A DNA stretch of 64,000 nucleotides from Massilia endophytica (GCF_021165955.1 NZ_CP088952.1:3038001-3102000), one strand, 5' to 3'. Shown: positions 33,878 to 41,341, counted from the first letter of the stretch. The notes: a model not told the origin generated them from the letters alone. Numbers and translations are program-made.

Positions 33878-34888
33878 CTACAGCAGGGAGTCGCGGACGA
33901 CGCCGCGGGCGGCCATGGCGCGTTTGAGCTTTACGAGCGCTTCCTGCTGGATCTGGCGGACGCGCTCGCGCGTGACGCCCATCTCCTCGGCCAGGGTCTC
34001 CAGCGTCGCGGGGTCGTCGTTGTCGAGGCCGAAGCGGCGCATGATGACGATGCGCTGCTTGTCCGGCAGCTTGGTGAGCCAGTCGCGCACCAGCACCCGC
34101 ATTTCATGGTGCTCGGCCCGCGCATCGGGGCTGTCTTCGCTGTCGCCGGGCAGCATGTCCATCAGCGAGGACTGCGGGTCGTTGTCCAGCGGCGCATCGA
34201 GCGATGTGGCGTGCTCGGAGAGCGCAAGGATGTCCTGCACCTCCTCCACCGGACGTCCCACCAGGTCGGCGATGTCCTCGGCGGTGGCGTCCTTGCCGTT
34301 GTGGTGCTGGGCTTCGAGATGGTATTTGCCGCGCAGGATCTGGTTCAGCTCGCGCACCATGTGCACCGGCAGCCGCACCGTGCGCGCCTGGTTCATGATC
34401 GCGCGCTCGATGCTCTGGCGGATCCACCAGGTCGCATAAGTGGAAAAGCGGAAGCCGCGCTCGGGCTCGAACTTGTCGATGGCGCGCATCAGGCCGATAT
34501 TGCCCTCCTCGATCATGTCGAGCAGGACCACGCCCCGGTTGATGTAGTGCTTGGCGATGGAGACCACGAGCCGCAGATTGTGCTCGATCATCTTCTGCCG
34601 GGCCGCAAAGTCGCCCTGCTTGGCCAGGGTCGCGTAATGGACTTCCTGTTCCGCCGTCAGCAGGGGCTTGGCGCCGATCTGGTTGAGGTAGTGCTGGGTG
34701 GTGTCGGTGGAGAGCTCCGCCGCCAGCACCTTTTTCAGCTCGTCGACACTCTCGATGACGGTAGTGCTGGCCTCGACGGCGGTGGGACCGTCGATCTCGC
34801 CCGCCTCGGCCCCATCGTCGATTGGCTCGTCCGGGTAATCCTCCGGAACCGAGTCGTCTTCCAGGTGGTTATGCGGCGAGCGTGTCAT
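33878..34888 (-). CDS. rpoS: RNA polymerase sigma factor RpoS
   Basis: This 336-residue stationary-phase sigma factor has region 1.2 (LYLNQIG-type, here TTQHYLNQIGAKPLLTAEQE), region 2 with the -10-binding helix GLMRAIDKFEPERGFRFSTY and ATWWIRQSIERAI, and region 4 with ETLAEEMGVTRERVRQIQ. An acidic N-terminal leader of about 50 residues (EDDSVPEDYPDEPIDD) is normal for betaproteobacterial RpoS. It follows nlpD by 11 bases, and in other bacteria the main rpoS promoter lies inside nlpD. Confidence 0.97.
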   Translation of the reverse strand: MTRSPHNHLEDDSVPEDYPDEPIDDGAEAGEIDGPTAVEASTTVIESVDELKKVLAAELSTDTTQHYLNQIGAKPLLTAEQEVHYATLAKQGDFAARQKMIEHNLRLVVSIAKHYINRGVVLLDMIEEGNIGLMRAIDKFEPERGFRFSTYATWWIRQSIERAIMNQARTVRLPVHMVRELNQILRGKYHLEAQHHNGKDATAEDIADLVGRPVEEVQDILALSEHATSLDAPLDNDPQSSLMDMLPGDSEDSPDARAEHHEMRVLVRDWLTKLPDKQRIVIMRRFGLDNDDPATLETLAEEMGVTRERVRQIQQEALVKLKRAMAARGVVRDSLL

Positions 34889-34899
34889 GGGCGGCTTGT

Positions 34900-35838
34900 C
34901 TAACGGTTCGGCAGGAACTTCGATGGATCCACCGGCTTGCCCTGCTGCCTTATCTCGAAGTGCAGCTTGACCGAGTCGGTATCGGAATCCCCCATTTCGG
35001 CAATTGCCTGGCCCTTGTTCACCGTCTGCCCCTCCTGCACCAGAATGGAGCGGTTGTGCGCATAAGCCGACAACAGGCCGTTACTGTGCTTCACGATTAC
35101 GAGATTACCATAACCACGGATCCCGCTGCCTGCATACATTACCTTGCCTGCACCGGCCGAGACCACCTGCTGGCCCGCGCGTCCGGCGATGTCGATGCCC
35201 TTGTTCTTGCCTTCGTCGAAGCTGCCCACCACCTTGCCATCGGTGGGCCATTGCCAGCTCACGGCGCGATCTTCGGTGCTGAGCGCGGGCGCTGCCGGTT
35301 TCGGCAGGCTGGGCGCCACACTGGCCAGCTGGGTCGGCTTCTCGGCAGGCTTGTCGGCCTTCTCAGGCTTGTCGTTGCCGTTCTTCTGGAGATCGGCCAG
35401 GTTGTTGTCGGTGTAAGGCTGTTTGTCGGCCTTGGGCGAGGTCTTCTTCGGCGCGGACGGCTCGGCCGGGGCGCGCGTCAGCGAGGGCGGCGGCGCCACC
35501 GAAGCGGTCTGCACGCCGCTGCGCTCTTCCGGGGGCTCCACGCGCAGCACCTGGTCCACCTTGATGTCGTTCGGGTTGGACAGGTTGTTCCAGGCCACCA
35601 GGTCGCGGTAGTTCTGGCCGTGATCGAGGGCGATGCGCAGCAGGGTGTCGCCCTTCTTCACCGTGTACATGCCGGGCTTGTCTTCCACCTTCGGCGCCGG
35701 GGCGGGCGTCGGCTGGGCCGGCGGACGCGAAATGTGCAGCTCGGATACCGGGGCCTGGTTCGGCGTGGACGTACAGGCGCTCAGCAGCGCCAGCGTGATC
35801 GTGCTCAGGAACAGGGAACTTGTTTTCGTCATTCTCAT
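34900..35838 (-). CDS. nlpD: NlpD, LysM/LytM-domain lipoprotein that activates amidases
   Basis: This 312-residue lipoprotein has the lipobox LLSAC (about Cys22), a LysM peptidoglycan-binding domain (YTVKKGDTLLRIALDHGQNYRDL, in parts, about residues 58-100), a Lys/Pro-rich linker and a C-terminal LytM/M23 domain. The zinc site is degenerate: NKGIDIAG where active enzymes have a histidine, and SAYAHN in place of YxHL/HxH. That matches NlpD proteins, which activate AmiC-type amidases without cutting murein themselves. ATG at 35832 is an equally possible start. Gene order pcm-nlpD-rpoS is standard. Confidence 0.94.
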   Translation of the reverse strand: MRMTKTSSLFLSTITLALLSACTSTPNQAPVSELHISRPPAQPTPAPAPKVEDKPGMYTVKKGDTLLRIALDHGQNYRDLVAWNNLSNPNDIKVDQVLRVEPPEERSGVQTASVAPPPSLTRAPAEPSAPKKTSPKADKQPYTDNNLADLQKNGNDKPEKADKPAEKPTQLASVAPSLPKPAAPALSTEDRAVSWQWPTDGKVVGSFDEGKNKGIDIAGRAGQQVVSAGAGKVMYAGSGIRGYGNLVIVKHSNGLLSAYAHNRSILVQEGQTVNKGQAIAEMGDSDTDSVKLHFEIRQQGKPVDPSKFLPNR

Positions 35839-35848
35839 CTAATCAGGT

Positions 35849-36715
35849 CTAAACGATTCCAGGCCGCAAGGGCACAAAATGGCAGTCTTCGAGCGTCTGG
35901 CGCACCCACTCGGCCTTGCCGGTGCGGGTGACGAGTTCCAGATGCTGAGTGCGTGCGCCCACGGGCGCGACCAGTCTGCCGCCAATGGCGAGCTGTTCCA
36001 ACAGCGCCTGCGGCACCTCCAGCCCCGCCGCAGCAAGGATGATGCCGTCGAAGGGGGCGGCCTGGGGCAGCCCAAGCATACCATCTCCATAATGCAGACG
36101 CAGATTCGCTACCCGCAGGGGCCGCAAGTTGGACTTCGCCAGCTCATGTAACGGCTTGATGCGCTCAATGGAATACACCTCTTGCGCAACACAGGCCAGA
36201 ACAGCCGCCTGGTAGCCGCAGCCGGTGCCGATTTCCAGGACGCGCTGCAGCTGGCCGCCGTTGCGCATCACTTCGATCATTCTGGCAACAATATACGGCT
36301 GGGAAATGGTTTGGTGGTGTCCGATTGGCAAGGATGCATCGATATAGGCCTGGGAAGCCAGGCCCTCATCCATGAACATATGCCGCGGCACGGTTTCCAG
36401 CGCCGACAGCACCACCTGGTCCTGCACGCCCTGCCTGGCCACGCGCTGCACCATGGCGCGGCGCACCGCGTCCGACACGAGGGGATTCTGGCGCGGCGCG
36501 GCAAGCGGCTGGGGCTGGGCCCGCTCCTGCGCATAGCTGTGGGCGCGCGAGGGAGTCGCGGCGGGAGGCGGCGGCGCCCAGGGGCTCTTGGCCGCCGTGG
36601 TGGCCGCGTTGCGGGTCGCCGTCTGGGGCGTGGCCACGGTGGGCCGGAATTCCGTGCCCGGCTTCTTCGCCGTCACCGAGGACAGGGGCAGCGGGAAGCG
36701 GGGCTTGGCGCTCAT
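35849..36715 (-). CDS. pcm: Protein-L-isoaspartate O-methyltransferase with N-terminal extension
   Basis: This 288-residue enzyme repairs isoaspartyl damage by methylating it with SAM. The methyltransferase core begins near residue 80. It has PIGHHQTISQPYIVARM (the PIMT signature) and the SAM motif VLEIGTGCGYQAAVLA, and ends LRPGIV. The first 75 residues are a low-complexity Ala/Pro/Thr-rich extension without homology that I recognise; most Pcm proteins are about 210 residues. The start overlaps the surE stop (ATGA at 36712-36715). Confidence 0.93.
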   Translation of the reverse strand: MSAKPRFPLPLSSVTAKKPGTEFRPTVATPQTATRNAATTAAKSPWAPPPPAATPSRAHSYAQERAQPQPLAAPRQNPLVSDAVRRAMVQRVARQGVQDQVVLSALETVPRHMFMDEGLASQAYIDASLPIGHHQTISQPYIVARMIEVMRNGGQLQRVLEIGTGCGYQAAVLACVAQEVYSIERIKPLHELAKSNLRPLRVANLRLHYGDGMLGLPQAAPFDGIILAAAGLEVPQALLEQLAIGGRLVAPVGARTQHLELVTRTGKAEWVRQTLEDCHFVPLRPGIV

Positions 36716-37449
36716 GCCAGCACTTCCTTCAGCTGGGCCAGCTGGGGCTTGTGGGTGAGGTCGATCTGCAGGGGCGTCACCGAAATCTTGCCCTGCTGCA
36801 CCGCGTGGAAATCCGTGCCCTCGCCCGCATCCTTGCAGGCGCCAGGCGGGCCGATCCAGAAGATTTCCCGGCCGCGCGGGTCATGCGCCTTGATGACGGG
36901 CTCGGCCTGATGGCGGCGCCCAAGGCGGGTAGCGGTCAGGGGGCCCAGTTCCTCGTACGGCAGGGTCGGGATGTTCACGTTCAGCAGATAGGGCTTTTCC
37001 AGGGCATCGCGGTAGCGCTCCACGATGTCGCGCGCCACGCGGGCGGCCGCGTCGATGTGGGCCCAGCCGTAGGCGCCTTGGGAAAAAGCGATGGCGGGAA
37101 TACCGAAGAGATAGCCTTCCGTCGCGGCAGCCACCGTGCCGGAATACAGGGTGTCGTCCCCCATATTCGGCCCATTGTTGATGCCGGACACGATGAGGTC
37201 GGGCCGCTCGGTCAGCATCCCCGTGAGGGCGATGTGGACGCAATCGGTTGGCGTGCCGTTAACAAAATAAAAGCCGTTGGCGGCCTGCTGCACGGACAGG
37301 GGCCGGTCCAGGGACAGGGAATTGGAGGCCCCGGAACGGTTGCTGTCCGGGGCCACGACCACGATATCGGCGATGGGCGCCAGGGCTTCGGCCAGCGCAT
37401 TGATGCCGGGCGCCAGGTAGCCGTCGTCGTTACTGATAAGGATACGCAT
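36712..37449 (-). CDS. surE: 5'/3'-nucleotidase SurE
   Basis: This 245-residue metal-dependent phosphatase removes phosphate from nucleotides and supports survival in stationary phase. The acidic metal site is SNDDGYLAPG (residues 5-14), followed by the serine/asparagine residues of SGASNSLSL and GINNGPNMG. The ATG at 37449 begins MRILISNDDG. It is translationally coupled to pcm. The accessory TIR/ATPase island ends 72 bases upstream on the same strand. Confidence 0.96.
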   Translation of the reverse strand: MRILISNDDGYLAPGINALAEALAPIADIVVVAPDSNRSGASNSLSLDRPLSVQQAANGFYFVNGTPTDCVHIALTGMLTERPDLIVSGINNGPNMGDDTLYSGTVAAATEGYLFGIPAIAFSQGAYGWAHIDAAARVARDIVERYRDALEKPYLLNVNIPTLPYEELGPLTATRLGRRHQAEPVIKAHDPRGREIFWIGPPGACKDAGEGTDFHAVQQGKISVTPLQIDLTHKPQLAQLKEVLA

Positions 37450-37521
37450 GCGACTAATTTTACCTGAAGCAACGCTCAGCCAGCGCATGCCGGGAGCCGC
37501 CGGGCGGAAAAAATCGCCGCT

Positions 37522-39300
37522 TCAGCGCGCGCCGATGCGCGGTTCCGACAGTTCCTCTTCTTCGCGTTCGTGCTCGCTGCCGGCCGGCGCCATGCCCCGG
37601 TAGCTGCCCAGTTCCTGCTCCACGTTCAGGATGCGGTGGCGCACGCCGTCGCGCCGGCCCTGCTCGGGCATCTGCTCCAGTTTGCCGCGCAGCTGGGCCA
37701 GGCCGCGCCGCACCCGTTCGGTGTCCGGATGCAGGGTGCCCAGCAGGCGGCTGCGGGAGGCCAGCACCCGTTCGAGCAACGGCAGGGCCAGCTCCAGCCG
37801 CCCTGCCCTGGCCAGGATGTCCGCCCGCACGGCGAGGGCGTCGATGGTGGCGGGGTGGTCGTCGCCCAGCTCGCGCTCGTGGGCATCGATGACGGTGTCC
37901 TGCAGGGCCAGCGCGTCGGGGAACTGGCCCAGTTCGGCCAGGGTCACGCCCAGGGCCGTGCTGGCGAGCAGGGTGGCGCCGGCGCCCGCGCCTTCCGCCG
38001 CCTCCAGTGCGGCCAGCACGGCCTCCTGCAGGAAGCGCGCCTCCTGGAATTTTTCCTGCTGGAAGAGCACGTCAGCCAGGGCGGCCTTGCTGTGGAGGGT
38101 ATCGGGATGGTCTTCGCCCAGCAGCAGGCGGCGCAGGGCTACGCTTTCGTCCAGCACGGTGAAGGCCTGGGACAGGGCCCCGTCGCGCCGGTACAGCCTG
38201 CCGAGGTCCAGCAGAGCTGCCGCCAGGGCCAGCGAGGCAGGCCGTCCGGCGCCCTCTTCCAGCGCCCGGCGCGCATGGGCGGCGGCGGACAGAAGGGGAA
38301 TCTCCTCGCGCGACTGCCAGGGGCAATGGCCGCCCTCGAACCAGTCCAGGAAGGCGGAGAAGCTGCGCGTCAGGGAGAAGCGGTCGCTTTCCTCGTCGCT
38401 CAGCACGGGCAGCGGCTCGCCATATGCCAGGCCGCCCAGCTGCTGGAGCTGTACTTCGTCGAAATAGCTCTCCAGCGACAGGCGGGACTGCCCATAAGCC
38501 TCCGCCAGGCTGCGCTCGAACTGCTGCTGGTAGCCAGGAATGTTGCGCGCCGGGTCGCCGCGCCGCCACAGGGAGCGGACGGCGGCGTCGCCCGCGTCGA
38601 TGCGGGTCGGCAGGGGGTAGATCAGCAAGGGGCGCTGCTCGTCCTCATGGCTGCGGCGGTAGGTGGTGGCGCGCTGCACCAGGCTGTCCAGGCCCTGCAG
38701 GCTCTGGCGGCCGGGTGTGAAGACCAGTACCAGACGGGTGGGAAGCAGGGTGGTGCAGATGCCCGCCACGTCCCCCTGCCCTGCGGGCGAATCGACCAGC
38801 ACATGCCGGAAATGGTGGGCCGTGCAGGCGGCGAAGGTGCGGAACAAGGCGGGACAACTGTGGAAGAGCCGGTCCCAGTTCAGGCTGGCGAGGCGCTCGG
38901 CGTAGCTGGCGTCCTGGCGCCCGGCCCGCATGAGGAACAGGGGGCGGGCCTGGTCGGCCCTTACCACGTAATCCTCCCAGCCCACGGCGTCGAGCACGGC
39001 CTGTGCCAGGTCGGCGTCGTTGCGCTCGCGCCGCCCGCGCTGGAGCTGGGCGTCGCAGGCGGCGAACAGTTCCAGTACCCCCGGCCCGTCCGCGTCCACG
39101 CCGAAATAATGGTGCAGGGACGGCGCCTCGAGGTCCCAGTCGATCATCAGCACCGGCCTGCTGCCGCCCTCGCGCCTGGCCAGCAGCAGGGCCAGGTTGG
39201 CCAGCGCCATCGTGCGGCCGGCGCCGCCCTTGTGGGAGTGGAAGGTGACGACTTCGCCAGGCTCGTTGCGTGGCGGGAGGGACAGGCGCTGGGGTTCCAT
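37522..39300 (-). CDS. KGGAGR-variant ParA/MinD-like ATPase fused to TPRs
   Basis: This 592-residue protein has two parts. The first (about residues 15-330) is a SIMIBI-type ATPase. Its deviant Walker A is HKGGAGRTMALAN, keeping the signature Lys24 but with Arg29 where the P-loop lysine should be. LMIDWDLEAPS (Asp54, Asp56) is the A' motif, and HVLVDSPAG is the Walker B-like strand. The second part (about 345-555) holds four kinesin-light-chain-type TPRs with the signatures GEDHPDTL, GDDHPATI and GTLHPDTE. The end is charged. The TIR gene lies 9 bases upstream in the same operon. KGGVGR-type ATPases with TPRs beside TIR-like proteins occur in several bacteria, for instance around FxSxx-COOH peptide loci, but no such peptide gene is visible here. 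Function is unproven. Confidence 0.85.
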   Translation of the reverse strand: MEPQRLSLPPRNEPGEVVTFHSHKGGAGRTMALANLALLLARREGGSRPVLMIDWDLEAPSLHHYFGVDADGPGVLELFAACDAQLQRGRRERNDADLAQAVLDAVGWEDYVVRADQARPLFLMRAGRQDASYAERLASLNWDRLFHSCPALFRTFAACTAHHFRHVLVDSPAGQGDVAGICTTLLPTRLVLVFTPGRQSLQGLDSLVQRATTYRRSHEDEQRPLLIYPLPTRIDAGDAAVRSLWRRGDPARNIPGYQQQFERSLAEAYGQSRLSLESYFDEVQLQQLGGLAYGEPLPVLSDEESDRFSLTRSFSAFLDWFEGGHCPWQSREEIPLLSAAAHARRALEEGAGRPASLALAAALLDLGRLYRRDGALSQAFTVLDESVALRRLLLGEDHPDTLHSKAALADVLFQQEKFQEARFLQEAVLAALEAAEGAGAGATLLASTALGVTLAELGQFPDALALQDTVIDAHERELGDDHPATIDALAVRADILARAGRLELALPLLERVLASRSRLLGTLHPDTERVRRGLAQLRGKLEQMPEQGRRDGVRHRILNVEQELGSYRGMAPAGSEHEREEEELSEPRIGAR

Positions 39301-39309
39301 GACGGGCCT

Positions 39310-39912
39310 TTAACGTGGAAAGTGTGGAGGCGGGGTGGCGCGCCACTCCGGTGGAATGTCGGGCAGGACAAAACGGCTGCAGTCGTGTCCCGGCGGGATG
39401 CTGTACTTGAGGAAATGGTAGTGGGCGACGATGCGCTGCACGATGCGGTCGATGTCGGGCAGGAAGTCCGGGTTGGTCTTCAGGTCGCCCGTGGCGAGCG
39501 TGTAGCGCGAAAAGTCCACATACATGCCCTCGCTGATCTGGGGCGGCAGGCTGAGCGGATGGCGCGTCATGATCACAGGAATAATCAGGTGGCTGGGCAA
39601 GGGATACCAGTGCCGCCTCTCCTCTTCGATAAGTTGCATGGCTGCAAATTCACGCCGGGTGTAGGCGTGGGCTTCGTACTTCGGCGTGTAGATCACGATC
39701 ATGCACACGCTCTGGCAGAGCGCGAGCGCAATCTTGCGGTCCAGGTCGTCACCGCCGCCCAGCTGCTCGCTGTCCACGAACAGCTCGGCTTCGTTATCGA
39801 GATGGGGTTCCAGATAGCAGCGCAGGGCATCGGCCAGGTCGGTCTTGAACTTGCTCATGTAGGCATGGTGGCCATGCGCATAACTGAAGAAACAGCCGTA
39901 GCGGATCGTCAT
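39310..39912 (-). CDS. TIR-domain protein
   Basis: This 200-residue protein is mostly a TIR domain. Strand A is YGCFFSYAHG (residues 5-14, like the usual F-SY motif). Box 2 is LFVDSEQLGGGDDL (44-57), the next helix and strand are IALALCQSVCMIVIYTPKY, and the conserved glutamate is Glu88 in YTRREFAAM, the position of the NADase catalytic residue in active TIR enzymes. The C-terminal 80 residues are not recognised. A strong AGGAGGGGA Shine-Dalgarno precedes the ATG. It is the first gene of a two-gene operon with the TPR ATPase. TIR proteins of this kind act in phage defence or signalling; which one applies here is inference. Confidence 0.82.
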   Translation of the reverse strand: MTIRYGCFFSYAHGHHAYMSKFKTDLADALRCYLEPHLDNEAELFVDSEQLGGGDDLDRKIALALCQSVCMIVIYTPKYEAHAYTRREFAAMQLIEEERRHWYPLPSHLIIPVIMTRHPLSLPPQISEGMYVDFSRYTLATGDLKTNPDFLPDIDRIVQRIVAHYHFLKYSIPPGHDCSRFVLPDIPPEWRATPPPHFPR

Positions 39913-39993
39913 GTCGTCCCCTCCTGTTTCTCCCCTGACATCTTGTTCTTTTCACGATTTCCGTTCCACTTTAACAATCCCTTCCGTGGGGAC

Positions 39994-40009
39994 TTTGCGC
40001 TAGCGCAAA
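39994..40009. promoter_or_regulatory. 16-bp perfect palindrome upstream of the TIR operon
   Basis: TTTGCGCTAGCGCAAA is fully symmetrical and lies 82 bases before the TIR start codon. Two ACGTGCA direct repeats follow 20 bases apart (40009-40015 and 40029-40035). This arrangement looks like an operator for a dimeric regulator, but no regulator gene is in the island. Confidence 0.4.
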
Positions 40010-40080
40010 CGTGCAGGACTGCTGGGCTACGTGCAAAATGCTGGCGCGAATATGCTGGAAGTTGGCATAACGAAGACGCA

Positions 40081-40088
40081 GGGGACAG
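40081..40088. repeat. Left fragment of dispersed repeat copy C, cut off by the IS
   Basis: GGGGACAG at this position is the first 8 bases of the left hairpin. The rest continues at 41218 on the far side of the IS110 element. Joining the two gives a 30-base hairpin identical to 15317-15346. Confidence 0.85.
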
Positions 40089-40104
40089 CAACTGTCTTGA
40101 TTAA

Positions 40105-41052
40105 TTAATCGAGGGTTGCTGCCCACCTCTCGTTGTTATGCAACATGGCGTTCATGGTGACGAGCAGCTTGCGCATGCAAGCCACGATGGCTACTTTCTT
40201 GAGTTTTCCTGCCGCGAGCAGCCGGGCGTAGGCGCTTTTGAGGACGGGATTGTGTCGGATGGCGACCAAGGTGGCCATGTAGAGGACCGCCCGTACCGAT
40301 GCCCTGCCACCCCAAATTCTTCGCTTCCCCCGCATCTTGCCGCTGTCACGGCTGTATGGGCAGACGCCAACCAGCGCACCGATTTCGCGCCGATTGAGCG
40401 TGCCAAGCTCGGGTAACTGCGCCAGCAGGGTTGCGACGGTGATGGAGCCTACGCCGGGGATGGATGAGAGCAGGTCGGCTTTAGCGTGCCATAGCGGACT
40501 TTCCTTGATAGCCCGCCCCAGATCACCATTGGTGCCCTTGATACGCTGCTCGAGCCATTCAATATGCTCATTGATCTCTTTTGCAATGAGAGCGGTCGCC
40601 TGCAGCTTTCGGTTCTTCTCAGCTGTGAGCATATCGACCAACTGGCGTCTTCGAGTCAGAACGTCCTCCAGATGGCGTAGCTCACCGTCTTTAATTGGAC
40701 GCAGTGCCGGTTTGACCGCTTGCCCGAAGCGGGCCAGAACAATGGCATCGACCTGGTCAGTTTTCGCAAGCACGCCAATGGCCTTGGCGAAATCCCTGGC
40801 CTGTTTGGGATTGATGACCGCCACTGGCAACCCCGCAGTTGCCAGTACGCTGACCAATTCCATTTCGAGACCGCCGCTCGCCTCCACCACGATCCATCGC
40901 GGCTGTAGCTGCAACAACCTGGCTTTCAGGTTCTGATGACCACCCGCGTCATTGGGGAACTGCGCCCGATGTGACAGCGGAAGACTATCGACGTCCAGAC
41001 TCTTCTTGCTGACATCGATCCCGACGTACAACCCATCGTCTGCGTTCTGCAT
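40105..41052 (-). CDS. IS110-family DEDD recombinase (transposase)
   Basis: This 315-residue enzyme has the N-terminal RuvC-like DEDD domain: Asp13 in VGIDVSKK, Glu57 in VVEASGG, and Asp99 and Asp102 in KTDQVDA. A coiled-coil middle follows, then the C-terminal Tnp domain (LLSSIPGVGSITVATLLAQ) with the nucleophilic serine expected in CPYSRDSGKMRGK (about 234-237). The C-terminal style and the upstream position of the non-coding leader fit the IS110 group and not IS1111. The start at 41052 is set by GGGAGAAAG before the ATG; the frame itself continues upstream. The enzyme uses a bridge RNA made from the leader. Confidence 0.95.
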   Translation of the reverse strand: MQNADDGLYVGIDVSKKSLDVDSLPLSHRAQFPNDAGGHQNLKARLLQLQPRWIVVEASGGLEMELVSVLATAGLPVAVINPKQARDFAKAIGVLAKTDQVDAIVLARFGQAVKPALRPIKDGELRHLEDVLTRRRQLVDMLTAEKNRKLQATALIAKEINEHIEWLEQRIKGTNGDLGRAIKESPLWHAKADLLSSIPGVGSITVATLLAQLPELGTLNRREIGALVGVCPYSRDSGKMRGKRRIWGGRASVRAVLYMATLVAIRHNPVLKSAYARLLAAGKLKKVAIVACMRKLLVTMNAMLHNNERWAATLD

Positions 41053-41190
41053 GATTCTTTCTCCCATTCTTACTGATCCGGGGTTCGCCCCCTGACAACT
41101 GTTCGGGCTACAAAGAATCGAGCATGCCGTCATTGGCTGTCCCACGGGATTTGCTCCCACAGACCTATCAGACTGGCATGCCCGCAGACA
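41053..41190 (-). ncRNA. Predicted bridge RNA with target and donor loops
   Basis: The minus-strand leader folds into two stem-loops. The target loop (41121-41182) is closed by GGCATGCC-A-GTC with GACGGCATGCT. Its 5' side has AGGTCT (41161-41166), matching the left target GGGTCT at all but one base. Its 3' side has GGGACAG (41137-41143), complementary to core plus right target CTGTCCC. The donor loop (41053-41119) is closed by GATTCTTT with AAAGAATC. It carries ACAGTTG (41096-41102), identical to the right end of the element, and GTAAG (41069-41073), whose TAAG pairs with core and left end CTTA. Pairings were found by eye. Confidence 0.8.
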
Positions 41191-41217
41191 TAATTTAGCG
41201 TATGTTGAAGATATAAG

Positions 41218-41334
41218 ACCCCGGATGGGGTCTGTCCCCGGTAACCTGGTCGACCACCGAACACAGTCGGCGCGGACTGGAGTTCGGTAGCGAACCGAGC
41301 TTTCGGGGACAGACCCCGTCCGGGGTCTGTCCCC
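41218..41334. repeat. Three-hairpin dispersed repeat, main part of copy C
   Basis: After the IS the left hairpin resumes (ACCCC-GGAT-GGGGTCTGTCCCC, to 41239). An imperfect central stem follows (CCGAACACAGTC with GACTGGAGTTCGG), then a perfect right hairpin GGGGACAGACCCC-GTCC-GGGGTCTGTCCCC (41305-41334). The layout equals copy A. It lies 7 bases past the dinG stop and may act as its terminator. Confidence 0.88.
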
Positions 41335-41341
41335 TCTGCCG

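Larger units (their letters stand above)
40089..41217 (-). mobile_element. Complete IS110-family insertion sequence
   Basis: The element is about 1.13 kb: a 16-base right end (40089-40104), the recombinase gene and a 163-base left end (41053-41215). An AG dinucleotide (CT on the element's coding strand) lies at both boundaries, 40087-40088 and 41216-41217, as expected for IS110-type insertion at a CT core with no longer target duplication. There are no terminal inverted repeats, which also fits. It interrupts the left hairpin of a dispersed three-hairpin repeat. Its base composition is visibly lower in GC than its neighbours. Confidence 0.9.

Noticed and set aside
37570..40104. An 844-codon open frame on the plus strand opposite the TIR and ATPase genes
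   Set aside because: The minus-strand genes have recognisable TIR, P-loop and TPR motifs and ribosome-binding sites. The plus frame has low-complexity composition and no motif.
40097..40113. GATTAATTAATC palindrome at the end of the transposase as an IS terminal repeat
   Set aside because: There is no matching sequence at the other end, and IS110-type elements lack terminal inverted repeats. It overlaps the stop codon and is probably incidental.
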